Assembly (NCBI RefSeq): GCF_016598535.1
Contig: NZ_CP066779.1
Location: 3,529,198-3,593,197 of the forward strand
Direction of reading: 5' to 3'
Length of the DNA: 64,000 nt
Source of the DNA: Rhodococcus sp. P-2
GTDB taxonomy: Bacteria; Actinomycetota; Actinomycetes; Mycobacteriales; Mycobacteriaceae
Shown here: in pieces, positions 58,501 through 64,000 of the stretch
Numbering within the stretch: the first letter of the stretch is position 1
How the letters are laid out: every line of letters begins with the position of its first letter
The notes under the pieces: generated by a model
Databases searched by the model: none
Told to the model about the DNA's origin: nothing
The model's input: the letters and a program-made list of their open reading frames with translations, nothing else
Program-made: the position numbers and the translations under genes

Positions 58501-58570
58501 ACGCTCGCACCCAGGGCGGGAGCCCTGCGGTGAATAAGGCCGACCTTGTCGGCGGAATGTCGTTAGGCAT
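52523..58570 (-). CDS. giant CshA-like fibrillar surface adhesin with DUF11/DUF7507-type repeats
   Basis: 2015 residues. Signal peptide (cleavage near ASA, residue 47); an N-terminal region of about 350 residues with GPFSQNICWIDMSTLN resembling the CshA non-repetitive ligand-binding domain; ten immunoglobulin-like repeats of about 135 residues in two types, A (VPGFTLxKTADPASG) and B (SPKIAVVKSSDPVSG, ending CDPATQLCTTHP), in order B-A-A-A-B-A-B-B-A-B. A Thr/Pro/Glu-rich stalk follows, then a C-terminal membrane helix (LLAAGGLVLLLALGTGVVLL) and RKRR tail; no LPxTG, so it is probably membrane-anchored. ATG 58570 has GGAG upstream. Likely mediates adhesion or aggregation (inference). Confidence 0.85.
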   Translation of the reverse strand: MPNDIPPTRSALFTAGLPPWVRAWTVVWTAIAMILGISGATSVVASAQPAATLGGLVQAQAPARAAVLPDEQPAKGCAFSAPGTGPFSQNICWIDMSTLNAATAASAAGQSMEIQLTEGYKINFKAFLTDSVAGKTHQGIETKAFPTLHYAALGTSAYTGVPTTIKPAIYQTSATAGQSGGTVSLKNIVMTGPNGAVNNYGLVAADAESTDANINTTNDREFLTFNSDKPLRQIARTVGDDSDPAYPGIRACDGGLTGMPANTVRCDSWNNVNGQGRTPGTLVVASTAPTSFAATFGNTVQATSRQGLAFGVLLSKVKIDKDLTRVTPGDDFTIGMSTGHHANAGAAAATEIKSTTTGATDTTASTGWRTLLADTTPTPVTFWEKPTTSATKTANYATSWDCQVNGVTQTLRVGDVAQAALTPGDNVYCKVKNTPVLVKKSSSPPTGETVNIGQTITYTLNFENPGAAPATIDYTDYLTDVIDDGTVAVGAATGGLTAALNGPDKIKVGGTLPAGGKGTVTYTVTVKDGGNKVLNNYLVPGTTTPPTTCDPATNLCTTHPMPGFTLTKTADPASGSTVRAGDTITYTVTGTNTGKTALTPATITDDLSAVLNNAAVVPGSLKAIVDGAPAAAPTLSGSTLSWSANLQAGKSVVLTYQVKVNDGVAAGTVLNNKVSGIAKPPTGPDITPPPVETNHSVPGFTLEKTADPISGSTVQAGGSIKYTVTGTNTGKTKLDPVVITDDMGAVLNNAAVVPGSLKATVDGAPATAPTLSGTTLSWTGLLEAGKSVVLTYEVKVNDGVAAGTVLNNKVSGIAKPPSGPDITPPPVETNHSVPGFTLAKTADPASGTGVNAGQVITNTVTGSNTGKTTLDPVVLTDDLSKVLDNAALVDGSLKVTVDGAPAAAPTLAGTTLSWTGALEAGKSVVLTYQVKVNAGVAGGTLINNKVTGTAKPPTGPEITPPPVTTEHPVLSPKIAVVKSSDPVSGSNVVAGQDIKYTLTFTNTGNGAGEVAFFDDLRQVVDKGVLSGLTADAPLVATMVGSDGFSVTGTLAAGETKTVTYSVKVNADVVGGVFVNNFVVPGTTPPVDPPEVCDPATQLCTTHPVQVPGFTVAKAADPASGTNVAAGQTITYTVTGANTGNTTLDPVVLTDDLSKVLDNAALVDGSLKATVDGVDGAAPTLAGTTLSWTGALEAGKSVVLTYQVKVNAGVAGGTLINNKVTGTAKPPTGPEITPPPVTTEHPVVSPKIAVVKSSDPVSGSNVVAGQDIKYTLTFTNTGNGAGEVAFFDDLRQVVDKGALSGLTADAPLVATMVGSDGFSVTGTLAAGETKTVTYSVKVDADVVGGVFVNNFVVPGTTPPVDPPEVCDPATQLCTTHPVVSPKIAVVKSSDPVSGSNVVAGQDIKYTLTFSNTGNGAGEVAFFDDLRQVVDKGVLSGLTADAPLVATMVGTDGFSVTGTLAAGETKTVTYSVKVDADVVGGVFVNNFVVPGTTPPVDPPEVCDPATQLCTTHPVQVPGFTVAKTADPASGTNVAAGQTITYTVTGANTGNTTLDPVVLTDDLSKVLDNAALVDGSLKATVDGVDATAPTLEGTTLSWTGALEAGKSVVLTYQVKVNAGVAGGTLINNKVTGTAKPPTGPEITPPPVTTEHPVDGTPAIEVLKSSDPSTTNRVVGGQEITYTLTFKNVGTADGEISFYDDLTDVLDDAVMTKNPATTSTLVVSGVVDNVFTVTGKLAKGESATVTYTVKVNPEIGTLSGPGFTPGVLNNYLVVGGENPPVDCVPGDALCTEHPVDPPETTTTVPPTTTTTPPVTTEPCVPPTTTTRMVPSTTAATTTASAITAGDADVTGTEESTTTEETTTEETTTEEVVAEEIVDPCGVTTTTPPTTTTPVTTVPPTTTVPNTTVPVTPTIIIPPIVVVPPIVVVPPIVVPPTVPGQPVPSTVPGQPKPPTANPGQPGQPKPQTSAPQGGTINSGGGAGESGVNTTLLAAGGLVLLLALGTGVVLLTRKRREDGDN
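53620..57270. repeat. tandem 405-414-bp repeats within the adhesin gene
   Basis: Units of about 405 bp (type B) and 414 bp (type A). The type-B copies starting near 54847, 54440 and 55668 (reading leftwards) are nearly identical at DNA level, e.g. about 54048-54296, 54453-54701 and 55272-55520 differ at only a few bases. Type-A copies near 55255-54850 and 54030-53620 are also almost identical. Repeats towards the N-terminus (56076-57270) are more diverged. Confidence 0.85.
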
Positions 58571-59546
58571 TTCTTACTCCCCAGGATGTGCCTGATCGAT
58601 GTTCGGTGGACGGATATGCGAGAGCGCTGGCGCGAACTCCCGATTGATCGGTTGGTTCGGGTCGATGCGCCTGTTTTCGGCTGATCGACCTCACACCGGA
58701 CGCTGTTGCCGGTCCTGTCATTCGAGCTCCTCTTCGGAAACACCTGCGTGTTGGAAGAGCCGTCCCGAACAGGACCTTGGCCCTCGAAATCCATGCAAAT
58801 CGAGAGCAACCTTCCAGTTATCTGGACCAAGATAACAGATAACCGGGAGCTTGCCCATCGAAAGTCAGACAAAGCAGACCGATCGCCGTTTTTGTTCGTA
58901 GATCGGACAACATCCGGGAAGCGGTGTTGTTCAAGCGGACAATTCGCCCACCGGAGTACGTCGCGACACCGAACGCGATGAAATTCGACGTTTTCGCTGA
59001 CCAGATCGGGTGAAGACCCCCGTCGAGTACGGCACCCAATCTGGACAAATGCCCAATATGTATAAGGCCTGTTGAGTGCACCACAACCATCTGAACCCGA
59101 GGCAAATCCTCGTCACTGAGTGGCGCAATACCATCCGAACAAACCGCTGAAATTGATCGAATTGATCCAGACCGCACCCAGCGACGGCTGCCGGTAACGA
59201 AGCACCCCGGGGCTCCGATATTTTGATTGCGAGGCGCAACATTCGACCCGAAACCGGGCGTCCACCCTGGCACCAGACCGAACTTCAAGTCCGTTTTGTA
59301 GCTTTTCGGAGGGAGCGATTCTGCTCACTAGTTGCCGTGGCTATCTTCTGATCATGCCCAGCTAGTCGCAAATTCAGGGACCGTGGCTACCGTTGGGCAG
59401 AATTCTCGTAACTGGCGAGCAACAACCGGACTAACCAGCCAAGCATCGCAAGAGCGCCAAGAGGGCCCCTCCACGCGCCTAGAGACAAATGCCTCGAAGG
59501 CGAAAGGCCCGAAACAGGCACCACGGAGCCAAAGGCCCGCCGCAAA
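58571..59546. other. 976-bp region without a recognisable gene
   Basis: Between the adhesin start and the muramidase stop, both on the minus strand. Short open frames exist but show no family features, no good ribosome sites and lower, uneven GC than the neighbours. It should hold the adhesin promoter and perhaps a long leader. I see no clear hairpin or riboswitch. Confidence 0.6.
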
Positions 59547-60293
59547 CTAGCTACTGCCGAACCCCACACTGTTGGCGTAGCGATCGAAATCGCCCTGCGC
59601 TCCGCTGTAGACGTTGATATCAGTGTTTCCGGTGATCCCGGGGATGCGTCCGGTGCTGGTGTACTGCCAGAAGGTCCAGTTGGACCAACCACCGGGCAGC
59701 GGGCCCGGTGCGTTCTGGCCGTTGTAATCGGCGATCCACAGCGGGTAGTGGTTGAACTCTGTGGTGTTGGCCATCTGAGTACGCCAGAAGTTGGGGTACG
59801 TGTAGATGATTGGCTGCCGCCCGGTAAGTGCCTGGACGGTGTTCAGGTAGCGATGAGTCCAGTCGATGACCTGACCGGCAGGCAGTCCTTTTGCGTCCTC
59901 TAGATCCAGAACGGGCGGGAGGTCACCGGGTCCGTTGATACCCAGGACGATCGCCGAATAGAAGGCGGCCTGGGCTTCGGGGGACTGGCGAACGTCTGCG
60001 TAGTGGTAGGCCCCGCGCGAGACGCCGGCAGCACGCATGACCAGGCAATCCTGAATGAAGTACGGATTGACGTAGTTGAGCGACTCGGTGGCCTTGACCA
60101 TCGCGAACTCGTGCCCTGACGCCTTGACCTGGAACCAGTCGATTCCGGTTCCGTCCACGTGCTGCCACGAAGACACGTCCGGGCCACGTGGCGCGTCGGC
60201 AGCGGCGAGGCCAGGTGCCGTGATCGCGATGGCAGCAGCCATCGCGATCGGGGTGAGCTTGCCCAGTGTCCTGACGATCCGTCGCTCGACCAT
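59547..60293 (-). CDS. secreted GH25 muramidase (lysozyme)
   Basis: 248 residues: signal peptide (cleavage near LAAADA, about residue 33) and one GH25 domain starting GPDVSSWQHVDGTGIDW, with the catalytic DxE motif in VLDLEDAKG, and IYTYPNFWR and WTFWQYTSTG strands. No separate wall-binding domain. Hydrolyses the muramic acid-glucosamine bond outside the cell; role could be wall turnover or competition. ATG 60293, GGGAA upstream. 56 bp after the glycosidase gene upstream, possibly same transcript. Confidence 0.9.
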   Translation of the reverse strand: MVERRIVRTLGKLTPIAMAAAIAITAPGLAAADAPRGPDVSSWQHVDGTGIDWFQVKASGHEFAMVKATESLNYVNPYFIQDCLVMRAAGVSRGAYHYADVRQSPEAQAAFYSAIVLGINGPGDLPPVLDLEDAKGLPAGQVIDWTHRYLNTVQALTGRQPIIYTYPNFWRTQMANTTEFNHYPLWIADYNGQNAPGPLPGGWSNWTFWQYTSTGRIPGITGNTDINVYSGAQGDFDRYANSVGFGSS

Positions 60294-60349
60294 TTCCCGA
60301 GAGTAAGGTTGACTGGTCCGTTTTGTCCGCTAATTCAGCGAATGTTCAC

Positions 60350-61687
60350 TCAACCGAGCCAGTCGAGAACGGCCGCCGCAGTCCACGACTGCTGCATGCT
60401 CCCCAACGGTTCTCCGGTGAAAGGCTCGTAGTACTCGGCAAATGTGCCGTCGCTGGCCTGCCTCAACCCCTCCGAACGCAGGACGTGTGATCGCTCGGCC
60501 CATCCCCGACGCGCGAATGCCCACGAGAACAACCACGTGATGACCGGCCACACCGGGCCACGCCAATACTCCCGAGGACGGAAATCGCCGGAAACCGGAG
60601 ACGTCGACGGTGGGACAGCAAATCGCATGTCCGGGTGACCACAGAATTTGGGCCCCTCGAAAGTACGCAACAGAGCGCGCTCGGCATCACGGCTCAGGCC
60701 GCCGCACAGCAACGGCGCAAACATCGCGATGGTCTCGGTATGAACCCATCGCCCGGTTCGAAGATCGAAATCCTTTGCTGCACCCGATCGTTCATCAGTG
60801 GTGGCAATAACACCCTGCCGGAATCGATCTGCCCAACCGCGCAGATCACGGACGTCGGAGTTTGGCCGCGAATGCTCCTCGCCGATGGTTGCCAAGACGT
60901 CGCATGCCATCGAGAAGACGGCAGTGACAAACACGTCCTCGACGGCAAAACTCATGGCCGTTGCAAGCTGCGAATCCTCGTACCGCACGGCCTTCATCTC
61001 TTCGAGAAGCCAAAGGTAGCGGTCGTATTCGTGATCCTTGGGTCGCTGAGACAAGTCGGTCACCACCGCGAGATCTGCGCGCTGATACGCAGGCACTTGT
61101 CCCGCAACAACATTCGCGTACGCCAGATCCCATCGCGGAGAGTTGTCCATCCCCGATTCCCACCCGTGATAAAGCGCGATGCGGCCGTTGCCGTCGAGAT
61201 CGCGGGCCTCCGCCAACCACCGGTGCCACCGAACCAGATCGCTCCAGCGCCGGTCGAGGAACTCTTCCGCGACCGCACGCGTCGTACGTCCGTGCCGACG
61301 CGAATGATCGAGAATCCGCTGCACCGCGATCGCGTGAACAGGGGGTTGGGTGATTCCCGATGTAGCGGTACCCAAAGGAGCATGAGCTGCCAACGCATTG
61401 ACATCCCAGCGCGTCGGGCCGGGGAAGTAGCCGTCGACACCGTTCGCGAACACAATGTGCGGAATCATTCCGTTCTTCCACTGAGCCGAGAGCAAGGTAT
61501 CGAGCTCTACTACCGCCCGTTCGACGCTGAGCGGCGCCAAACCTACCGCGACGAACGCGGCGTCCCAGCTCCACATGTGGGGATACAGCTTCGGGGCAGC
61601 GCTGGTCATCGTGCCCAGGTCGTTTCCGCGCAGCAGGTAGGCAGCTCGGGCGGCGAGCTGAGTCGGGGTAAATCCGCGGTCGGCCAT
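60350..61687 (-). CDS. glucosylglycerate hydrolase-like GH63 enzyme (MGH1 type)
   Basis: 445 residues, one shorter than Mycolicibacterium hassiacum GgH. Asp181 (in GWESGMDNSP) and Glu418 (in FAEYYEP) align, with an offset of one, with the catalytic Asp182 and Glu419 of that enzyme. GgH splits glucosylglycerate or mannosylglycerate, compatible solutes rebuilt under nitrogen limitation, to sugar plus glycerate. Cytoplasmic, (alpha/alpha)6 barrel. ATG 61687. Confidence 0.85.
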   Translation of the reverse strand: MADRGFTPTQLAARAAYLLRGNDLGTMTSAAPKLYPHMWSWDAAFVAVGLAPLSVERAVVELDTLLSAQWKNGMIPHIVFANGVDGYFPGPTRWDVNALAAHAPLGTATSGITQPPVHAIAVQRILDHSRRHGRTTRAVAEEFLDRRWSDLVRWHRWLAEARDLDGNGRIALYHGWESGMDNSPRWDLAYANVVAGQVPAYQRADLAVVTDLSQRPKDHEYDRYLWLLEEMKAVRYEDSQLATAMSFAVEDVFVTAVFSMACDVLATIGEEHSRPNSDVRDLRGWADRFRQGVIATTDERSGAAKDFDLRTGRWVHTETIAMFAPLLCGGLSRDAERALLRTFEGPKFCGHPDMRFAVPPSTSPVSGDFRPREYWRGPVWPVITWLFSWAFARRGWAERSHVLRSEGLRQASDGTFAEYYEPFTGEPLGSMQQSWTAAAVLDWLG

Positions 61688-61797
61688 AGATGTCTATTTT
61701 GCGACGCGCGGCGCCTTTGCGCTCATCGAGCACGAACCGGGCGCCGTAACCGCAATAATGTGGGAAGTCCGTCAGGCGATCTCGGAATGGAGGCCCA

Positions 61798-62496
61798 GTG
61801 CGCGAGAAGATCAAAGCACTGCTGTTCGACGTCCAGGGCACAGCGACCGATTTTCACAGCACACTGTGCCGAGAGGCCCGTCGAATCACCGACGCGGACG
61901 TCGACTGGTCACGCTTCGTCAATCTCTGGCGCGCTGAGTACTTCGCGAACACCTCTGAGGTCGACAACGCTTCAGACGAATGGGTGACAGTACATTCGGT
62001 GTACCGCGAGGCTCTGCGCAAGCTGTTGGTCCGCGAGAGTATCGAGCTTTCCGACGCCGAACAGGAAGAGCTCACCACCGCCTGGAAATTCCTGGACCCG
62101 TGGCCCGACACTGTCGCCGGCCTGACAACCCTGCGCCAGCAGTACACAATTGCTGCCTTGTCCAACGCCGACGTGAACGCAGCGGTCAGCATCTCGCGCC
62201 ACGGAAACCTGCCCTGGCATGCCGTCTTCACTGCCGAAATGGCCGGTGTCTTCAAACCGGACCCGAAGATCTACCACCTTGCCGCTCGGTACCTCGGATA
62301 CGACCCGGCCGAGATCATGATGGTTGCCAGCCACAAATACGACATACGGGCAGCCAAGGCTCTCGGATTCCGCACCGCCTTCATCGCCCGACCGCTCGAA
62401 TTCGGAGCAAAGGGAAATCCTGACGTGACCTATTCCGACGAGTTCGACATCAACGCCGACGACTTTCTGGATCTGGCAGCGCAATTGGTCCACTGA
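61798..62496 (+). CDS. HAD-superfamily hydrolase, haloacid dehalogenase type II-like
   Basis: 232 residues. Nucleophile Asp11 in LLFDVQGT, Ser in LSNAD (motif II), Lys in FKPDPKIYHLAARYL, and MMVASHKYDIRAAKALGFRT (motif III region, Asp). This is the L-2-haloacid dehalogenase pattern, but many members are phosphatases, so activity is uncertain. GTG 61798 has GGAGG five bases upstream. Divergent from the glycosidase gene (110-bp gap). Confidence 0.8.
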   Translation: MREKIKALLFDVQGTATDFHSTLCREARRITDADVDWSRFVNLWRAEYFANTSEVDNASDEWVTVHSVYREALRKLLVRESIELSDAEQEELTTAWKFLDPWPDTVAGLTTLRQQYTIAALSNADVNAAVSISRHGNLPWHAVFTAEMAGVFKPDPKIYHLAARYLGYDPAEIMMVASHKYDIRAAKALGFRTAFIARPLEFGAKGNPDVTYSDEFDINADDFLDLAAQLVH

Positions 62497-62568
62497 TGCC
62501 GTGCCTGCGCGTCGTTGCTGGTATTCCTACGTGAAGGAATATCGAAACGGACAGGCGGTTTGAAATTC

Positions 62569-63480
62569 ATGGGCTCCAGGGAAGACAGCGCTACCCGCGA
62601 ACGCATGGCCCTGCGGTACTCGCTCGTGGTCGCAACCGCGTTGGCTGTGCTCGCCGCATTCTGGGGCTGGATCTCGCAGTCCCAGGTGATCCTGCTCGAC
62701 GGTGTGTACGCCCTCATCGGAATGGTGTTGACGGCGCTGTCACTGCGGGTTTCACGGATAGCCGACTCGGGCCCCACCGCACGCTTCCCCTTCGGCAAAG
62801 AGGCATTGATCCCGGTAGTCATCGCCGTCCAGGGCATGGCACTACTGGCGACGCTCGCCTACGCCGCCGTCGAGGCGGTACGGGTCATCCTCGCGGGAGG
62901 AGCCGACGTCACTGCCGGATCATTGGTGGCATACGGCGCTGTCAGCGCAGTGGTGTCGATCATCATCTGGCGCTACGTCGGGCAAGTCGACCGCACGTCC
63001 GATCTACTCGTCGCCGAAGCCAGGCAGTGGGGAGCGTCGGCTGCATTCAGTGCGCTGGTCGCAGTAGGTGCTGTCGTCGCAATGATCCTGGGCCGCACCG
63101 ATTTCTCCGACGCAGACCGCTACGTCGACTCCGTCTTGGTTCTCCTCGGCTGCGCGATGTTGGTCCCACAACCGTACGCACTTCTGCGAACCGCACTGAT
63201 CGAACTCCTCGAAGGTGCTCCCGGCGAGAACGTTCAGGCCCGCGTGCACGAAGCCATCACTGCCGTCCGCGACGAATTCGGTTTGGACGAACCGACTCTC
63301 ACCATGAGCAAGGTGGGCCGCAAGCTGTATATCGAAGCGACGTTCATGGTCGCGCCACACAGCTGGGACATCGACGGTGAAGACGCAGTACGACGCTCGT
63401 TCGCCACCAGCCTCGCCGACCTTCCCTACGAACCATGGCTGAACATCGAACTGACTACAGATCCGGCACTGATGCTCTAA
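62569..63480 (+). CDS. cation diffusion facilitator family transporter
   Basis: 303 residues: about six membrane helices (start RYSLVVATALAVLAAFWGW) with LLDGVYALIG as the helix-2 metal site (HxxxD-like position holding D) and a C-terminal cytoplasmic metallochaperone-like domain (VHEAITAVRDEFG; LYIEATFMV). Exports divalent metal by proton exchange. The usual HxxxD on helix 5 is not obvious (DADRYVDSVL instead), so metal choice is unclear. ATG 62569 has AGGCGG ten bases upstream. Confidence 0.8.
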   Translation: MGSREDSATRERMALRYSLVVATALAVLAAFWGWISQSQVILLDGVYALIGMVLTALSLRVSRIADSGPTARFPFGKEALIPVVIAVQGMALLATLAYAAVEAVRVILAGGADVTAGSLVAYGAVSAVVSIIIWRYVGQVDRTSDLLVAEARQWGASAAFSALVAVGAVVAMILGRTDFSDADRYVDSVLVLLGCAMLVPQPYALLRTALIELLEGAPGENVQARVHEAITAVRDEFGLDEPTLTMSKVGRKLYIEATFMVAPHSWDIDGEDAVRRSFATSLADLPYEPWLNIELTTDPALML

Positions 63481-63548
63481 CGACGGAATCTACTCTCGAA
63501 CAACGCAATCACGAAGACCAGACCCGGCTCGCCTTCTCGAAAAAATTC

Positions 63549-63576
63549 TTGACTCGAATGTATGTTCGAGTATGAT
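63549..63576 (+). promoter_or_regulatory. promoter with SOS (LexA) box in the spacer
   Basis: -35 TTGACT (63549-63554), 16-bp spacer, -10 TATGAT (63571-63576). TCGAATGTATGTTCGA at 63554-63569 fills the spacer and matches the actinobacterial LexA consensus TCGAAC-N4-GTTCGA with one mismatch. Confidence 0.75.
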
Positions 63577-63599
63577 GGGAGATGAAACGGGGGGTTCTC

Positions 63600-64000
63600 A
63601 TGACGATCAGCATCACCGACGACGCTGTCACCGACGTGGTCAACAGCTCCGCTGTGGGTGTGCGCGCCCGACTGTGGCGGCTGCACCCCACCGACGTCCG
63701 CGAGATCGCCATCACCGCATCAGCGGAAATCCTTCGCCTGGAAGCTATTCGAGTAGCCGCCGTCGACACCCTGACGTTGAACCCGGACGAACAAGTACTG
63801 TGCTACCGCGGCACCGGACAGTGGCTCGCGAACCACACCATGCTGCAAATCCCGGCCGGCAGAAGAATCGCGGCCCTGGGAAAAGCCCTCCGCTCGTTCC
63901 CTGAGATCGAAGACCAATTCGACTCCGGCGACCTTACTTTCGAACACGCAGCACTGATCGTGGCGTTCTGCGAATCCCCACCCAAAGGAATGCCCGACGC
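63600..64000 (+). CDS. DUF222/HNH endonuclease (13E12 repeat) family protein, cut by window end
   Basis: First 133 codons are present. The segment RRIAALGKALRSFPEIEDQ followed by DSGDLTFEHAALIV is typical of the DUF222 domain that precedes an HNH nuclease in 13E12/REP family proteins of Mycobacteriales; the nuclease part lies beyond the window. ATG 63600 follows a G-run (ACGGGGGG). The SOS box in its promoter agrees with the known LexA control of 13E12 genes. Confidence 0.75.
   Translation, partial: MTISITDDAVTDVVNSSAVGVRARLWRLHPTDVREIAITASAEILRLEAIRVAAVDTLTLNPDEQVLCYRGTGQWLANHTMLQIPAGRRIAALGKALRSFPEIEDQFDSGDLTFEHAALIVAFCESPPKGMPD

Noticed and set aside
58818..59288. A 156-codon frame in the gap before the adhesin
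   Set aside because: No homology-like features, odd composition and no ribosome site; kept as non-coding.

Overview
The window is high-GC actinobacterial DNA. The gene content points to Rhodococcus, most likely the R. erythropolis/qingshengii group: an Fe-type nitrile hydratase with CSLCSC metal loop and P47K-type activator, a 353-residue aldoxime dehydratase, a 521-residue enantioselective amidase, paralogous ClpPs, F420-type oxidoreductase, and many acyl-CoA enzymes. Species assignment is inference; no rRNA or marker gene is present. About fifty protein genes fill the window. No tRNA, rRNA, CRISPR array, insertion sequence or phage gene was seen.

Layout. 0.2-10.4 kb: an L-rhamnose module (GH78 rhamnosidase, LacI regulator, then rhaI, an aldolase/dehydrogenase fusion and rhaB) with a perfect LacI-type palindrome abutting the rhaI promoter; a divergent acyl-CoA synthetase sits inside it. 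10.6-14.4 kb: a YbjN/CesT-like protein, a class A PBP and a small membrane protein. 14.5-19.0 kb: a trehalose/maltose-type sugar ABC importer. 19.1-22.1 kb: DUF2786 protein, metallohydrolase, then a PopR-like regulator facing a clpP pair. 22.4-32.3 kb: F420-type oxidoreductase and two acyl-CoA islands, each with an AidB-like dehydrogenase, one next to LysR, the other led by a TetR gene with twin operators.

32.5-41.0 kb is the aldoxime-nitrile pathway: AraC regulator, aldoxime dehydratase, ArsR regulator, AmiC-like sensor, amidase, nitrile hydratase alpha and beta, metallochaperone. Together they turn aldoximes into nitriles, amides and acids. Three similar inverted-repeat sites upstream of the araC, arsR and amidase genes suggest one repressor ties the cluster together.

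41.1-50.1 kb: a secreted beta-propeller, an amino-acid ABC system with fused binding protein and permease, an ECF42-type sigma factor with its YCII partner, and a five-gene overlapping operon (small membrane protein, ABC exporter, histidine kinase, response regulator). 50.4-61.7 kb is surface biology: a Tat-exported PhoX phosphatase, a 2015-residue CshA-like repeat adhesin, a long gene-free gap, a secreted GH25 muramidase and a glucosylglycerate hydrolase. 61.8-64.0 kb: HAD dehalogenase, cation diffusion facilitator, and the start of a DUF222/HNH-family gene behind a promoter carrying an SOS box.

The strongest points for follow-up are the PopR-ClpP module with its TCTGC(C/T)-N3-GGCAGA site and Ala-Ala C-terminus, the shared operator of the nitrile cluster, the C-tract/long inverted repeat upstream of clpP, and the nearly identical DNA repeats of the adhesin.
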